In this document: in pieces, positions 26,397 through 35,532 of the stretch
Layout: each line of letters opens with the position of its first letter
How positions within the stretch are numbered: position 1 is the stretch's first letter
NCBI RefSeq assembly: GCF_019083805.1
Contig: NZ_JAHRDV010000007.1
Location: 1-64,000, forward strand
Source of the DNA: Acetobacter estunensis
Lineage (GTDB): Bacteria; Pseudomonadota; Alphaproteobacteria; Acetobacterales; Acetobacteraceae
Direction: 5' to 3'
DNA length: 64,000 nt
The notes under the pieces: generated by a model
The model's input: only the letters and a program-made list of their open reading frames with translations
What the model was told of the DNA's origin: nothing
Databases searched by the model: none
Made by a program: the position numbers and the translations under genes

Positions 26397-26490
26397 GGAG
26401 GGATGCCATGCGGCTTTCCCTCCATGGTGGAGGACAGGCGCCCCGAGACCCCATTGTTCTCCCACGCGACAGGTCGGGTTCCCGGGGTGC
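26397..26490. other. Predicted structured RNA segment upstream of the helicase
   Basis: Two stem-loops can be drawn. At 26397-26423, GGAGGGA pairs with TCCCTCC and an inner GCC with GGC. At 26438-26490, GCGCCCCG pairs with CGGGGTGC (one G-U) and an inner GACCC with GGGTT. It lies 92-185 bases before the helicase ATG and could be its 5' leader. It does not show the SRP-RNA apical sequence or the features of 6S RNA I know. Strand and function are undecided. Confidence 0.3.
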
Positions 26491-26518
26491 GAAGTGTGTG
26501 CCCGTGTAACGGCGGTCT

Positions 26519-26843
26519 TCAGGCGGCCAGAGGAAGTTCTGTCCGGGCTTGGCGCCGCGTCTGGATGGCGCGCCAGCTTATAGGGTGTCCAACGGCCAAT
26601 GGTTCCAGCCCGGCCTGTTCCCGTACACTACTGCAAGCACGAAAATGGGTTTCTCGTTGCATTTTCTGGGAACGGCGATGGATGAAACTCCGGCTTACTC
26701 CCAATTCCTTGGCAGCATTACGGAGTGTCATCTTCTTTTTTTTCAAGAAGAAAGGAAAGTTTTTCGTCCTGTTCCGAAGACCATTTCAGTGCACGAGGTA
26801 TAAAATACTCTCTTTCTTGTGTGATCGTGGTGAACATCTCCAT
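26519..26843 (-). pseudogene. Frameshifted small helix-turn-helix gene
   Basis: From an ATG at 26843 one frame reads FTTITQEREYFIPRALKWS and on through SEQDEKLSFLLEKK to a run of eight A (T at 26736-26743). The sequence then continues only in the +1 frame, with MTLRNAAKELGVSRSFIHRR, and on to GHPISWRAI and a stop at 26519. KWSSEQD followed by an AAKELGVSRSFI helix-turn-helix looks like one small DNA-binding protein of about 107 residues. Total length (325) is one base off a multiple of three. A single-base homopolymer change, real or from sequencing, explains it. Confidence 0.6.
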
Positions 26844-27293
26844 TATTGCGGTGCCTATTGAAAAACGAAGGCGATAATCAGATCGCTTGGCATGTTAAGC
26901 TGAGTGTTACCGTAATTAGTTGTAGAAATAGATTTTATGGATCGTGTTTCAACCTGATGTTCAGGAGTTTTGATTAGTATTTTGAGAAGAAAACTGTATC
27001 GAATAATAAGTTTTTGTTTTATACATAACATACATAAAAAAGTACGAAATCCATAAAAACATGCAATGTACAGCCACATTTCTCACTTCTGAAAAGCAGA
27101 GCATGGCTGTATTCCATTGAATTGTTTGGGTTAATTTTGAGTCGTCGGTTTTGGTCGTGTTGGTGGAGCGTAAGGTCGAAAAAGTTTCATTGAAAAATGA
27201 TGAAAAAGAACGGTTTCGTTCGTTTCATTTGATCGACGTATGAAGCTTCGACATGGAGGGAATGAACCCCGCTCCTTCACGGCTTTTTTTGTC
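26844..27293. other. AT-rich stretch without a supported gene
   Basis: 450 bases much richer in A and T than the surrounding chromosome. The 74-codon frame 26855-27079 (minus) is Ile/Lys/Leu-rich, has no ribosome site and looks like chance. A short inverted repeat, ACAGCCA with TGGCTGT, lies around 27069-27110. It probably contains the promoter of the small HTH gene; otherwise I see nothing functional. It may be decayed or imported DNA. Confidence 0.4.
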
Positions 27294-28220
27294 TCATGTG
27301 AGGAGACCGGCCAGACAGGCCAGTGCGAATCCGATGCCGATGTCCCGGTTCGCGCGAAATTGGGCAAGACAAAGGCGCGGATCGGCGGGATTGATTCGGG
27401 AGGCTTGATGCAACAGCAGTCCCACGCAGATCAGCGCGCCAAGGAAGAAGCCGAAGCCCGTATGGGCCAGCACGCCTGCCGCAATAAAGGCAATGGCTGC
27501 GAGGGAGTAGCAGGCACCCACAAAGCCGCGTGGCCGGTGGACCCATAGACGGGAGGTGGATTTCACGCCGATACGAGCGTCATCCTCCATGTCCTGAAAG
27601 CCGTAGATCGTGTCGAAACCGAGTTGCCAGAAGATCGTGGCGGCATAGAGCAGCATCTGCGTCGCATCGCAGCGGTCCGTTATCGCCGCGTAGCCCATGG
27701 GCGCACCGAAGCCGAACGTGAACCCCATGACGAGTTGCGGCCACCATGTGAAACGCTTGGCGAGGGGATAGAGCGCCACAAGCAGAAGCGAGGAGGCACC
27801 GAGGATCTGCGTCAGACCGTTGAGCTGGAGCAGAATGGTGAACCCGATAAGCAGCAGCAGCAGCAGGAAAAGAGCCGCGTGCCGCATCCGCAATGCGCCG
27901 GAGGCCAGCGGTCGTCCGGCCGTGCGCGCCACCTGACGGTCGATGTCGCGATCCCACATGTCGTTCACGACGCAGCCAGCTGACCGCATCACCACGCTGC
28001 CAATGCCAAACAGCACAAGAAGTCGCAGCCGCTCCATGGGTGCGATGACCGTGTGAGCGCCGGGAAGAAGGATGCCCCATGCGCCGGGCAGAAAGAGCAG
28101 CCATGCCCCGATGGGACGGTCCAGTCGGGCTAGCAGGGCATACGGGCGCAGCTTCGCGGGAAGATGCGCGATCCAGCCGGAGGTGCGGATGTCGGTGTGC
28201 GGAGTGGTCGTGTTCGGCAC
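27294..28220 (-). CDS. ubiA: 4-hydroxybenzoate polyprenyltransferase
   Basis: Inner-membrane enzyme attaching the polyprenyl tail to 4-hydroxybenzoate in ubiquinone synthesis; 308 residues with eight or nine hydrophobic segments. Both Asp-rich prenyl-diphosphate motifs are clear: VVNDMWDRDIDRQVART and GFQDMEDDARIGVKST. LARLDRPIGAWLLFLPGAWG is the family N-terminus. Translation probably begins at GTG 28220, as no in-frame ATG precedes the domain. Divergent from rsmE, with 128 bases between. Confidence 0.93.
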   Translation of the reverse strand: MPNTTTPHTDIRTSGWIAHLPAKLRPYALLARLDRPIGAWLLFLPGAWGILLPGAHTVIAPMERLRLLVLFGIGSVVMRSAGCVVNDMWDRDIDRQVARTAGRPLASGALRMRHAALFLLLLLLIGFTILLQLNGLTQILGASSLLLVALYPLAKRFTWWPQLVMGFTFGFGAPMGYAAITDRCDATQMLLYAATIFWQLGFDTIYGFQDMEDDARIGVKSTSRLWVHRPRGFVGACYSLAAIAFIAAGVLAHTGFGFFLGALICVGLLLHQASRINPADPRLCLAQFRANRDIGIGFALACLAGLLT

Positions 28221-28348
28221 CGGGCTCTTCCCTGACAGACTTGACCGGCAGGCCGATCCCGCCGAAACCGCGCCGATTGATGCGGGGATGGCTCTTCCGG
28301 GTCAATGGTCCCCACGTTCGGTCAACCGATCCTTGCGGAGTTTCTGGC

Positions 28349-29089
28349 ATGTCGGCGCTTTACACCCTGCCTCGGTTGCATGTGTCTGTCGGGGAGGCGC
28401 TTGTGGCACATGCGGAATTGCCGATGACGCCCGAACAGGCGCGTTATCTCGGCACGGTTCTGCGTCGTGCCGAGGGAGACGAGGTGCGTCTGTTCAATGA
28501 ACGCGATGGGGAGTGGCTGGCGCGGATCGCGGGCGTGCGCAAGGACAAGGGCCGTTTCACGGTTGTGGAGCGGCTTCGCGAACCTGCGTCCGAGCAGGGG
28601 TGTGTGCTGGCCTTCGCGCTGCTCAAGCGTGACGCCACAGATCTCGTGATCCGCATGGGCACGGAACTGGGCGTGTCACGTTTCGTTCCGGTCATAACCG
28701 AGCGCACGGTGAGTGGCCGCGTGAAGAGTGAGCGGCTCGAATCGATTGCCACCGAAGCGGCGGAGCAGTCTGAGCGGTTGAGTGTGCCTGTGGTGGAGAC
28801 CCCGGTCCGCCTAACCGATTTTCTTGGAGCGTGGCTTGCTGATTTCCGTCTTTTTGTTGCGGTGGAACGACTGATTGCCCAAGAGGATAGTCCTGTCGCC
28901 TTTGTCGGAGCGCGAGCGGGCGATGGCGTTCTCATCGGTCCGGAGGGGGGATTCAGCACCGGGGAACTTGACGTTCTGCGTGCCCGCCCCTTTGTTACAC
29001 CTGTCACACTGGGGAACAGGGTGCTGCGGGCAGAGACAGCCGTCACGGCAGCGCTTGCCCTGTTCGATTCCCAGCTCCGAAACGCTTGA
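28349..29089 (+). CDS. rsmE: 16S rRNA m3U1498 methyltransferase
   Basis: SPOUT-class methyltransferase of 246 residues acting on the 30S subunit. A PUA-like N-terminal part (RYLGTVLRRAEGDEVRLFN) leads to the knotted domain with QGCVLAFALLKRD, MGTELGVSRFVPVITERT and EAAEQSERL. The SAM-binding end is VLIGPEGGFSTGEL and LGNRVLRAETAV. ATG at 28349 was chosen as the first before the family start; an open frame further upstream overlaps ubiA antisense. Confidence 0.93.
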   Translation: MSALYTLPRLHVSVGEALVAHAELPMTPEQARYLGTVLRRAEGDEVRLFNERDGEWLARIAGVRKDKGRFTVVERLREPASEQGCVLAFALLKRDATDLVIRMGTELGVSRFVPVITERTVSGRVKSERLESIATEAAEQSERLSVPVVETPVRLTDFLGAWLADFRLFVAVERLIAQEDSPVAFVGARAGDGVLIGPEGGFSTGELDVLRARPFVTPVTLGNRVLRAETAVTAALALFDSQLRNA

Positions 29090-29164
29090 GGCGGCGGGAG
29101 CGTTCGGTTCGGGGCTGTCCCGCGCCGTTCGCGGTTTCGCTGTCCCGACTGGAACCCGCAGCCG

Positions 29165-30568
29165 ATGTCCAATCCCGCCGAGCAGGACGCACGTCCCATT
29201 ACTTCCCTACAGGACCTCGTGGACGTGCTGGCCTCGGGCTGCAAACCGCGCGACGACTGGCGGATCGGCACGGAGCACGAAAAATTCGGCTTCGTACGCC
29301 CCGAAGCGGCGACGGCGGAGCGTCCGGCTTTTTCCTCACCGGCCTACGCTCCCGAAGGCATTGGTGCGTTGCTTGAGGGCGTGCGGGCTGAGGGCGGCTG
29401 GCTGCCGATTATGGATGGCCCGGCACTCATTGGACTGAAGGGGCAGGGAGAGAACGCGGGCGGGGCGATCTCGCTGGAACCGGCTGGGCAGTTCGAACTC
29501 TCCGGCGCACCGCTGGCGAGTCTCCATGACACGCGCGTGGAACTGGAGCGTCACTTCGCCAATATCCGTGGTCCGGCCCGTAGGCTAGGCTTGGGATTCG
29601 CACCGCTGGGCTTTCATCCCTTCGCCACACGGGCGTCCCAGCCATGGATGCCCAAGAGCCGCTACGCGATCATGCGGGCCTATATGCCCAAGGTCGGCTC
29701 TATGGGACTGGACATGATGCAGCGGACCTGCACCGTGCAGGTCAATCTAGATTTTGCCTCGGAAGAGGACATGCGGCGCAAAATGTGCGTCTCACTGGCG
29801 CTTCAACCGGTGGCCACCGCCCTGTTCGCCAATTCGCCGTTTTATGAAGGCAAGGCCAATGGCTGGCTATCCAATCGGGCGAATGTGTGGACCGATACGG
29901 ACAACAGCCGCTCAGGAATGCCTCACGCCTGCTTTGCGAAAGATTTCGGTTTCGCGAAGTATGTCGAGTGGGCGCTGGATGTGCCGATGTATTTCATCGT
30001 GCGCGATGGCAAGCTGATCGATGTGGCGGGGCGATCATTCCGCGCATGGCTTGCCGGAGACCGGCAGGACGGCCTCGATGGGCTTACTCCCACTATCGGC
30101 GATTTCGAAGACCATCTGACGACAGTTTTTCCGGATGTGCGGCTCAAGCGTTTTCTGGAAATGCGGGGCGCGGATGCCGGATCACCGGAGATGATGATCG
30201 CTCAGTCCGCCCTGTGGGTTGGGCTGCTGTACGACGATGCTGCCCTGAGTGCCGCGGAAAGTCTTGTGCGCGAGTACGACGAAGCGACGTATCGTACGCT
30301 GCGGGCCGATGTGCCGGCACGCGCGCTGAACACCCCGCTGGGCACAGGCACTGTGCGCGATCTGGCGGCCCGGATGGTGGCAATCGCCACAGACGGTCTT
30401 CGGGCGCGCGGGCTGCGTAATACGGCAGGACAGGATGAAACCGTGTTGCTCGCGCCCCTGCAGGCGCTCGTGGCGGGTGCGCCGACGCAGGCAGAGCGTT
30501 GGCTGGAACGGTATGACGGACCTTGGGGCGGTGATGTGCGCCGTATCCTGTCCGAAGCGGAAATATGA
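29165..30568 (+). CDS. gshA: Glutamate--cysteine ligase (GCS2/plant type)
   Basis: Makes gamma-glutamylcysteine, the first step of glutathione. The 467-residue protein belongs to the plant/alphaproteobacterial GCS class: GTEHEKFGF near residue 37 (metal-binding Glu), GAISLEPAGQFELSG, MQRTCTVQVNLDFASE, LFANSPFYEGKANGWLSNRANVW and PMYFIVRDG. GshB is not in the window. It lies 75 bases after rsmE, probably in the same transcription unit. Confidence 0.93.
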   Translation: MSNPAEQDARPITSLQDLVDVLASGCKPRDDWRIGTEHEKFGFVRPEAATAERPAFSSPAYAPEGIGALLEGVRAEGGWLPIMDGPALIGLKGQGENAGGAISLEPAGQFELSGAPLASLHDTRVELERHFANIRGPARRLGLGFAPLGFHPFATRASQPWMPKSRYAIMRAYMPKVGSMGLDMMQRTCTVQVNLDFASEEDMRRKMCVSLALQPVATALFANSPFYEGKANGWLSNRANVWTDTDNSRSGMPHACFAKDFGFAKYVEWALDVPMYFIVRDGKLIDVAGRSFRAWLAGDRQDGLDGLTPTIGDFEDHLTTVFPDVRLKRFLEMRGADAGSPEMMIAQSALWVGLLYDDAALSAAESLVREYDEATYRTLRADVPARALNTPLGTGTVRDLAARMVAIATDGLRARGLRNTAGQDETVLLAPLQALVAGAPTQAERWLERYDGPWGGDVRRILSEAEI

Positions 30569-30613
30569 GGGATAACTACCGGTTTTTTGTGCGGGCGGCA
30601 CAGGCGTGCCGAC

Positions 30614-32533
30614 ATGGGTGAGGCTGGCGGTGAGGTAAGCGTGCTCCGGGTGCGTCTTCTTGAAACCTCCGATCTTCACGCCTGTCTGCATCCCTACGAT
30701 TATTACCGGGCCCATGAAAATCATGGCGTCGGGCTGTTGCGGGTTGCCGAACTGATCCGGACTGCCCGCGATGAGGTGCCCAATACGCTCCTGTTCGACA
30801 ATGGAGATACGCTTCAGGGCACGCCTCTGGGCGATTACATGGCGCAGGATGGGCATCTGGTCGCAGTGGGTGTCCATCCCATGATCCGGTTGATGAATCG
30901 GTTGGGTTATGACGCGGCGACGTTGGGGAATCACGAATTCAATTTCGGCCTTTCCTTTTTACAGCAGGTTCTTGCCCAGACCGCGTTTCCGGTCGTCTGC
31001 GCCAATGTGGCTCGCGTGGACGGAGGAGCGTTTGTGCCACCCTTTGTCGTGCTGGAGCGCGACATGATGGACGATGAGGGTACGTGTCATCGTCTGAAAA
31101 TCGGTGTGGTGGGGTTTGTGCCACCCCAGATCATGACATGGGACGCCACGCATCTGCAGGACCGGGTGTGGGCCTGTGACATGGTGGAGGCGGCCCGGAG
31201 AGTGCTTCCGGTTCTGAGGGCGCAGAGCGATGTGATCGTGGCGCTGTGTCACTGTGGCATCGCCGACGGACCACAGGAGAGCGGGGCGGAAAACATGGCG
31301 CTGTCGCTGGCAGCTCTTCCCGGCATCGACGCTCTCCTGCTCGGGCATACCCATCACGTCTTTCCCGGTCCCGCGCATGAGGGGTTGGCCGATGTGGACA
31401 ACGAAACAGGCACGCTGCACGGCAAGCCCGCCGTGATGCCGGGCTTCTGGGGCAGTCACCTCGGTCTGATCGATCTGACGCTGACCCGTGGTGTTGGTGG
31501 GGAATGGAGATGCCAATCGTTTCGTGTGGAGACACGTCCCATCTGCACGCAGTCAGCGAACGCCATCGTGGCGCCTGTCGTGACGCAGGATCCTGTCCTG
31601 ACGAAGCTGGTGCAGGATGAGCATGAGGCGACGAAGGTGTGGATGGCGCAGCCTGTGGCCCACACGACCGGCGCGCTGACGACATTTTTTACCTTTACCG
31701 GCTCCGATCCGACGCTTTCCCTTATCAATGACGCGCAACTGGCATGGGCGCGGTCTTTTTTGGCGAAGGCAGAAGCGAAAACCCTGCCGCTTCTCTCGGC
31801 GGCATCTCCTTTCCACGCGGGGGGAGCGGGCGCCGCGTCCTTTGTGGATATTCCCGCAGGCCCGCTGGTCCTGCGCGATCTGGCGAGCATTTATCCCTAT
31901 CCCAACACACTGGCGCTCGTGCGTTGCACGGGTTCGGAGATACAGGAGTGGCTGGAGCGTGCTGCAGCGGTATTTAACCGGATCGATCCGACTGTGGCGC
32001 ATCCTCAACCGCTGCTCAATGCCTCTGTCCCATCCTATACGTTCGACGTGCTGGCCACGGAGGCATCGAATGGTGGGCTGACATGGGAGATCGATCTGAC
32101 GGCCCCGGCTCGTTATGACGCAGAAGGGCGGTTGGTCGATCCTTCTGCACGACGCATCCATAGTTTGAAGCTGGGACCGCTGCCTATCGGGCGCGAGCAG
32201 TCAGTCTTTGTCGTGACCAACAGCTACCGCGCGTCAGGCGGCGGCCATTTTCCCGGTACGGGTCGTGAGCACATCGTGGAGGTTTCCACGGAGCGCAGCC
32301 GCGATGCTTTGGCGAAATATGTGGAAACGCGACAGACCATCGTGCCGTCAGAGATCCAGCCATGGCATTTTCATCCGCTTGGAGCGAAGGTCACGGTGTG
32401 GGTGGATCTGCCTTTCGCCGCCGCATCGCTGGCGAAGCAATGCGGCAATCTTGTGCGATTGGGGAAAGGTGCTGTCGGCTGTGACCGGTATGCAGTTCTC
32501 ACGGGGCGCGATGTGTCGGGCGGAGCGAGATAG
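30614..32533 (+). CDS. 5'-nucleotidase / 2',3'-cyclic-nucleotide phosphodiesterase family protein (CpdB-like)
   Basis: Metallophosphoesterase plus 5'-nucleotidase C-terminal domain, 639 residues. Metal sites: LLETSDLHACL, LFDNGDTLQGTPLGD, TLGNHEFNFG, ALCHCGIAD and LLGHTHHVFPG. The substrate domain lies after about 350, with DLASIYPYPNTLALVRCTG and NSYRASGGGHFPG. CpdB proteins act on periplasmic nucleotides, yet here the domain begins 15 residues after ATG 30614 with no signal peptide; a TTG start at 30587 adds nothing signal-like. Either it is cytoplasmic or the true start was lost. Confidence 0.85.
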   Translation: MGEAGGEVSVLRVRLLETSDLHACLHPYDYYRAHENHGVGLLRVAELIRTARDEVPNTLLFDNGDTLQGTPLGDYMAQDGHLVAVGVHPMIRLMNRLGYDAATLGNHEFNFGLSFLQQVLAQTAFPVVCANVARVDGGAFVPPFVVLERDMMDDEGTCHRLKIGVVGFVPPQIMTWDATHLQDRVWACDMVEAARRVLPVLRAQSDVIVALCHCGIADGPQESGAENMALSLAALPGIDALLLGHTHHVFPGPAHEGLADVDNETGTLHGKPAVMPGFWGSHLGLIDLTLTRGVGGEWRCQSFRVETRPICTQSANAIVAPVVTQDPVLTKLVQDEHEATKVWMAQPVAHTTGALTTFFTFTGSDPTLSLINDAQLAWARSFLAKAEAKTLPLLSAASPFHAGGAGAASFVDIPAGPLVLRDLASIYPYPNTLALVRCTGSEIQEWLERAAAVFNRIDPTVAHPQPLLNASVPSYTFDVLATEASNGGLTWEIDLTAPARYDAEGRLVDPSARRIHSLKLGPLPIGREQSVFVVTNSYRASGGGHFPGTGREHIVEVSTERSRDALAKYVETRQTIVPSEIQPWHFHPLGAKVTVWVDLPFAAASLAKQCGNLVRLGKGAVGCDRYAVLTGRDVSGGAR

Positions 32534-32553
32534 GCCGCATCGCACCGGGAGTA

Positions 32554-32949
32554 TCAGAACAGACCGGAACTGGTTTTTATGGGCGATGTGTTCATGGCGT
32601 GATGCCAGACGACATTGCCGTCGAAGATGACGGTCAGGTTCTTCTGGTGACCGTGCCAGCTCTGGTGAAGATCGCCATAAATAGGAATGAAATTCTCGCC
32701 GTCCGTCACCTGCTTGGTGAAGGAATATTCCCATTCCTCATGTCCGCTATCGGTGAAGGTGGTTCGCAGCGGAGGTCCGAACAGGGTGCGGACCTGATCG
32801 CGAGTGGTGACGCCGTCATGAATTTTCTGATCGATCGTGGCGTCGGTTTCGTTCTTCAGTGTGGTGTTGCCACTTGTGGCGCAGGCTGCCAGCGCCAGCG
32901 CGCAGGAAAGAGTCACAACGCCAGCGACCGGGCGGAAACGTGAAATCAT
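32554..32949 (-). CDS. BamE/SmpA-OmlA-like lipoprotein
   Basis: A 131-residue lipoprotein: signal MISRFRPVAGVVTLSCALALAAC with lipobox LAAC, then IDQKIHDGVTTRDQVRTLFGPPLRT, which is the SmpA/OmlA fold signature (a helix before LFGxP). EEWEYSFTKQ follows. Relatives include BamE of the outer-membrane assembly complex, but a second family copy with another job is also common; the fold is surer than the role. It converges with the nucleotidase gene. Confidence 0.78.
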   Translation of the reverse strand: MISRFRPVAGVVTLSCALALAACATSGNTTLKNETDATIDQKIHDGVTTRDQVRTLFGPPLRTTFTDSGHEEWEYSFTKQVTDGENFIPIYGDLHQSWHGHQKNLTVIFDGNVVWHHAMNTSPIKTSSGLF

Positions 32950-33145
32950 CGGATAGGATCGTCCTTCTCGCTTCCTTGCCGAAGAACGCAGCCCATGACT
33001 GGCGCAGGCGAGGAATGGTCAGGATGTCTTATCCAACAGAAACGTAAAAAGAAATGTTCGTAGCGGTGGGCTGACGGTATGGCGCGAGGAAGGGAAACGG
33101 CGGCTTCGCGAGAAGAACAGACGGAAGAGCCGTTTCCATGCGGCC

Positions 33146-35272
33146 TCAGTTTTTGTGGAGTTTCTTCTCCCATGCCGCCCGGATTTCTGCGGGCGTCATC
33201 GTGCGTTCCTTACTGGAAGCTTTCGTCTGCGTGGCTTTGACATGGCCATGCTGCACCGAATGCTGCGCTTTCTTCCCTTGTGAAGCGGGTTGTCCCTTCC
33301 TGGCGCCCGGGGGCACGATGCCGGAGGCTGGATGCGCGTTGATGGCCTGCACGGCAGCTTCACAGCGTGACCCTTTGCCTACGCCAAGCTGAATGGTCGG
33401 GAGAAGGGCGAGGGGCGGAAAGACAAAGCCCAGCCCGGCCGCGGCTGCCGCACGACCGATGATTTCGGCTCCCGGCATCACGCTGGGACTCTTGAGGGCG
33501 CCGGTGATGTTGAAGGCGCCCGGAAAGGACAGGATCGTCGGGCCGATCGAGCGTGTCGTCAGCGAGTAATCGATTGTGTTCTTGCGGAAATCCACGCTGC
33601 CACTTCCCAGTGTGCGGGTTTCCCTCGTTTCCAGAAGCAGGGTTTTCGTGTTCATCACCCCGTTGCGCAGCGGCATATCGGCCAGAAAACAGTCCACCGC
33701 CGTATGACTGGGTAGTCCAAGCGCGGAGAGAATGGCATTTCCGAGTTGCAGTCCAAGCGCTTCAGGCAGAAGGGCGGAGATATCGCCTCCTTCGCTGAGC
33801 ACCAGCGTCAGGCCGCCATTGCCGTTGGCCACCAGTGAGGCAATGGAGTTGCCCGTAGAGGTCAGCGTGAAGTTGCCGCCGATGATACCGCCCTGCGCCT
33901 GCGTCTGGGTGGTGGTGCGCATGATGTGAGCGAGGTCGAGACGCGAGAAATCGAACTTCGCCTTGGTGGCAAAGCCTTTTTGGGCGGGTGTGAGCGTAGC
34001 GGCGGCACTGATGCTGCCTTTGCCGACGGCGAAAGTCAGGTGCTTGAGGTCGATGGCGCCGTCCTGCACCGCAAACTCGGTGTCGATGTTATCGAGCGGC
34101 AGACGCTTGTTCTCGATGTGATCGCCTTTGTAGGTGACATGCGCATTGATGGCGTTGAGCTTTGGCACGTTGATCGGTGTGTCGGGCAGAATGTTCGGAT
34201 CTTTTGCCTCGGCCTTCTTTTCGCTTTGCGACTGAGGACCGGGCTTGCTCCCGATGAAGCCACCGAGATCGGCGATGTCCACGCGGTGCGAATGAAGTGC
34301 GGCCTCCAGCGTGGGCGGCTTGTCATGCGGATTGACGCTCAGCGTGCCATCGAGATCGCTGGACCCCATCCGGCCGCGGAAGTCGGAGAAGCGGATCAGG
34401 TTGGCCGTGTAATCGAGATTGCCGGTGATGTCATAAGGCGGCGTTTGCGGAATGGGGACACCGGTCAGCGGGTAGAGCAGCGACATATCGGGACCGAGAA
34501 GGTGCAGCTTGAGCTTGCTTCCCTTGAAGGCCAGCGGGTCGTCCACCGTTCCCTTGAGCGTGACGCGAGTTGCACCGTTGCGGACATCCAGATCGACCGG
34601 ATAAGGGGTTTTAGCGTCCGTCAGGGACAGCAGGGCGCCGCCTATGAAATGTCCCTTGATGGCCTGCGCGGCATAGCGACCGGTGGTGTCGGCCACGATG
34701 GTCCCGCGATCGGTGTCGCTTTTGGGCGGCGTGGTGTGCAGGGCGGTGTCCATGTCGGCGCGCAGGATGTCGTCATGCAGGTGCACATGGCCGTCATTGA
34801 TTTCCAGACCGCCGATGGATGAGGGAGAGAAACTTGATGCCCCCTTACTCTCCTCTTTCTTCGTTGATCCGAGCGTATAGTTGTTGGTGCCGTCCTTGCG
34901 GCGCTCCACGTCAGCCTGGGGAGTATCCAACCGGATGAGAGGGAGAAAAAGATTGCTATGCCAGAGCAATTTCCACATGTCGATTTCGGCTGTGGCATGC
35001 TCGGCGGCAAAGAAAGGCGCTTTGACGTTCGCAAAGGTTGTGGGCTGCTCACTCCGTAGCTTGTCCACAGTCACACGCGTAACGCGGCCCAGACGGACAT
35101 GCAGGTGCTCGATGGTGGTGGGACGGCCCAGCGCGGCTGTCGCCTGACGGTTCACCAGTGGCACGAACCAGTCCCATGACCAGAAGATGATCAGCAGCAC
35201 GAGAAGAAGAACGAACAGGCCAAAACCCGAGAGCGAATATCTATGGCGCTGGTAAAACGATGTGTCGCTCAT
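33146..35272 (-). CDS. AsmA-family envelope protein
   Basis: Large envelope protein of 708 residues with one N-terminal membrane anchor ([19 protein letters not shown], about 14-32) and a long periplasmic part of AsmA type: [56 protein letters not shown], and near the end [17 protein letters not shown]. AsmA-like proteins form lipid-transfer grooves between membranes, affecting outer-membrane lipid balance. The C-terminus is Lys/Gln-rich. ATG 35272 ([13 protein letters not shown]) was preferred to the earlier one at 35320. Confidence 0.85.
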   Translation of the reverse strand: MSDTSFYQRHRYSLSGFGLFVLLLVLLIIFWSWDWFVPLVNRQATAALGRPTTIEHLHVRLGRVTRVTVDKLRSEQPTTFANVKAPFFAAEHATAEIDMWKLLWHSNLFLPLIRLDTPQADVERRKDGTNNYTLGSTKKEESKGASSFSPSSIGGLEINDGHVHLHDDILRADMDTALHTTPPKSDTDRGTIVADTTGRYAAQAIKGHFIGGALLSLTDAKTPYPVDLDVRNGATRVTLKGTVDDPLAFKGSKLKLHLLGPDMSLLYPLTGVPIPQTPPYDITGNLDYTANLIRFSDFRGRMGSSDLDGTLSVNPHDKPPTLEAALHSHRVDIADLGGFIGSKPGPQSQSEKKAEAKDPNILPDTPINVPKLNAINAHVTYKGDHIENKRLPLDNIDTEFAVQDGAIDLKHLTFAVGKGSISAAATLTPAQKGFATKAKFDFSRLDLAHIMRTTTQTQAQGGIIGGNFTLTSTGNSIASLVANGNGGLTLVLSEGGDISALLPEALGLQLGNAILSALGLPSHTAVDCFLADMPLRNGVMNTKTLLLETRETRTLGSGSVDFRKNTIDYSLTTRSIGPTILSFPGAFNITGALKSPSVMPGAEIIGRAAAAAGLGFVFPPLALLPTIQLGVGKGSRCEAAVQAINAHPASGIVPPGARKGQPASQGKKAQHSVQHGHVKATQTKASSKERTMTPAEIRAAWEKKLHKN

Positions 35273-35532
35273 CTGTCCTCGTCCGCTGGCCGAAGGCAGT
35301 CCCGCGACCATTGCTGTCATGTTTCTTTTCGCCCCATACGGCCGCGCCGGTTAGGGCAAGTCCCGTTTTCATGCGTCCCAATCCCTTGAGAAGCAAGAAC
35401 ATCTCAGGGCGCAACGCGGCATGGCGGGCCGAAGTTCCGGAAAACGAAACAGCTTTGGGTCAGCCGGGAAAGGCTATGGATACGTCGCGCTGTCTTGACG
35501 GGAGCCGCCCTACCGCCCATTCCTGCGCCATC

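Noticed and set aside
26397-26490. SRP RNA or 6S RNA identity for the structured segment
   Set aside because: The GGAAG/GCAG apical sequence of SRP RNA is missing and I could not match the 6S bubble architecture, so only a generic fold is reported.
26855-27079. 74-codon minus-strand frame in the AT-rich island
   Set aside because: Ile/Lys/Cys-rich translation without similarity to known proteins; likely chance.
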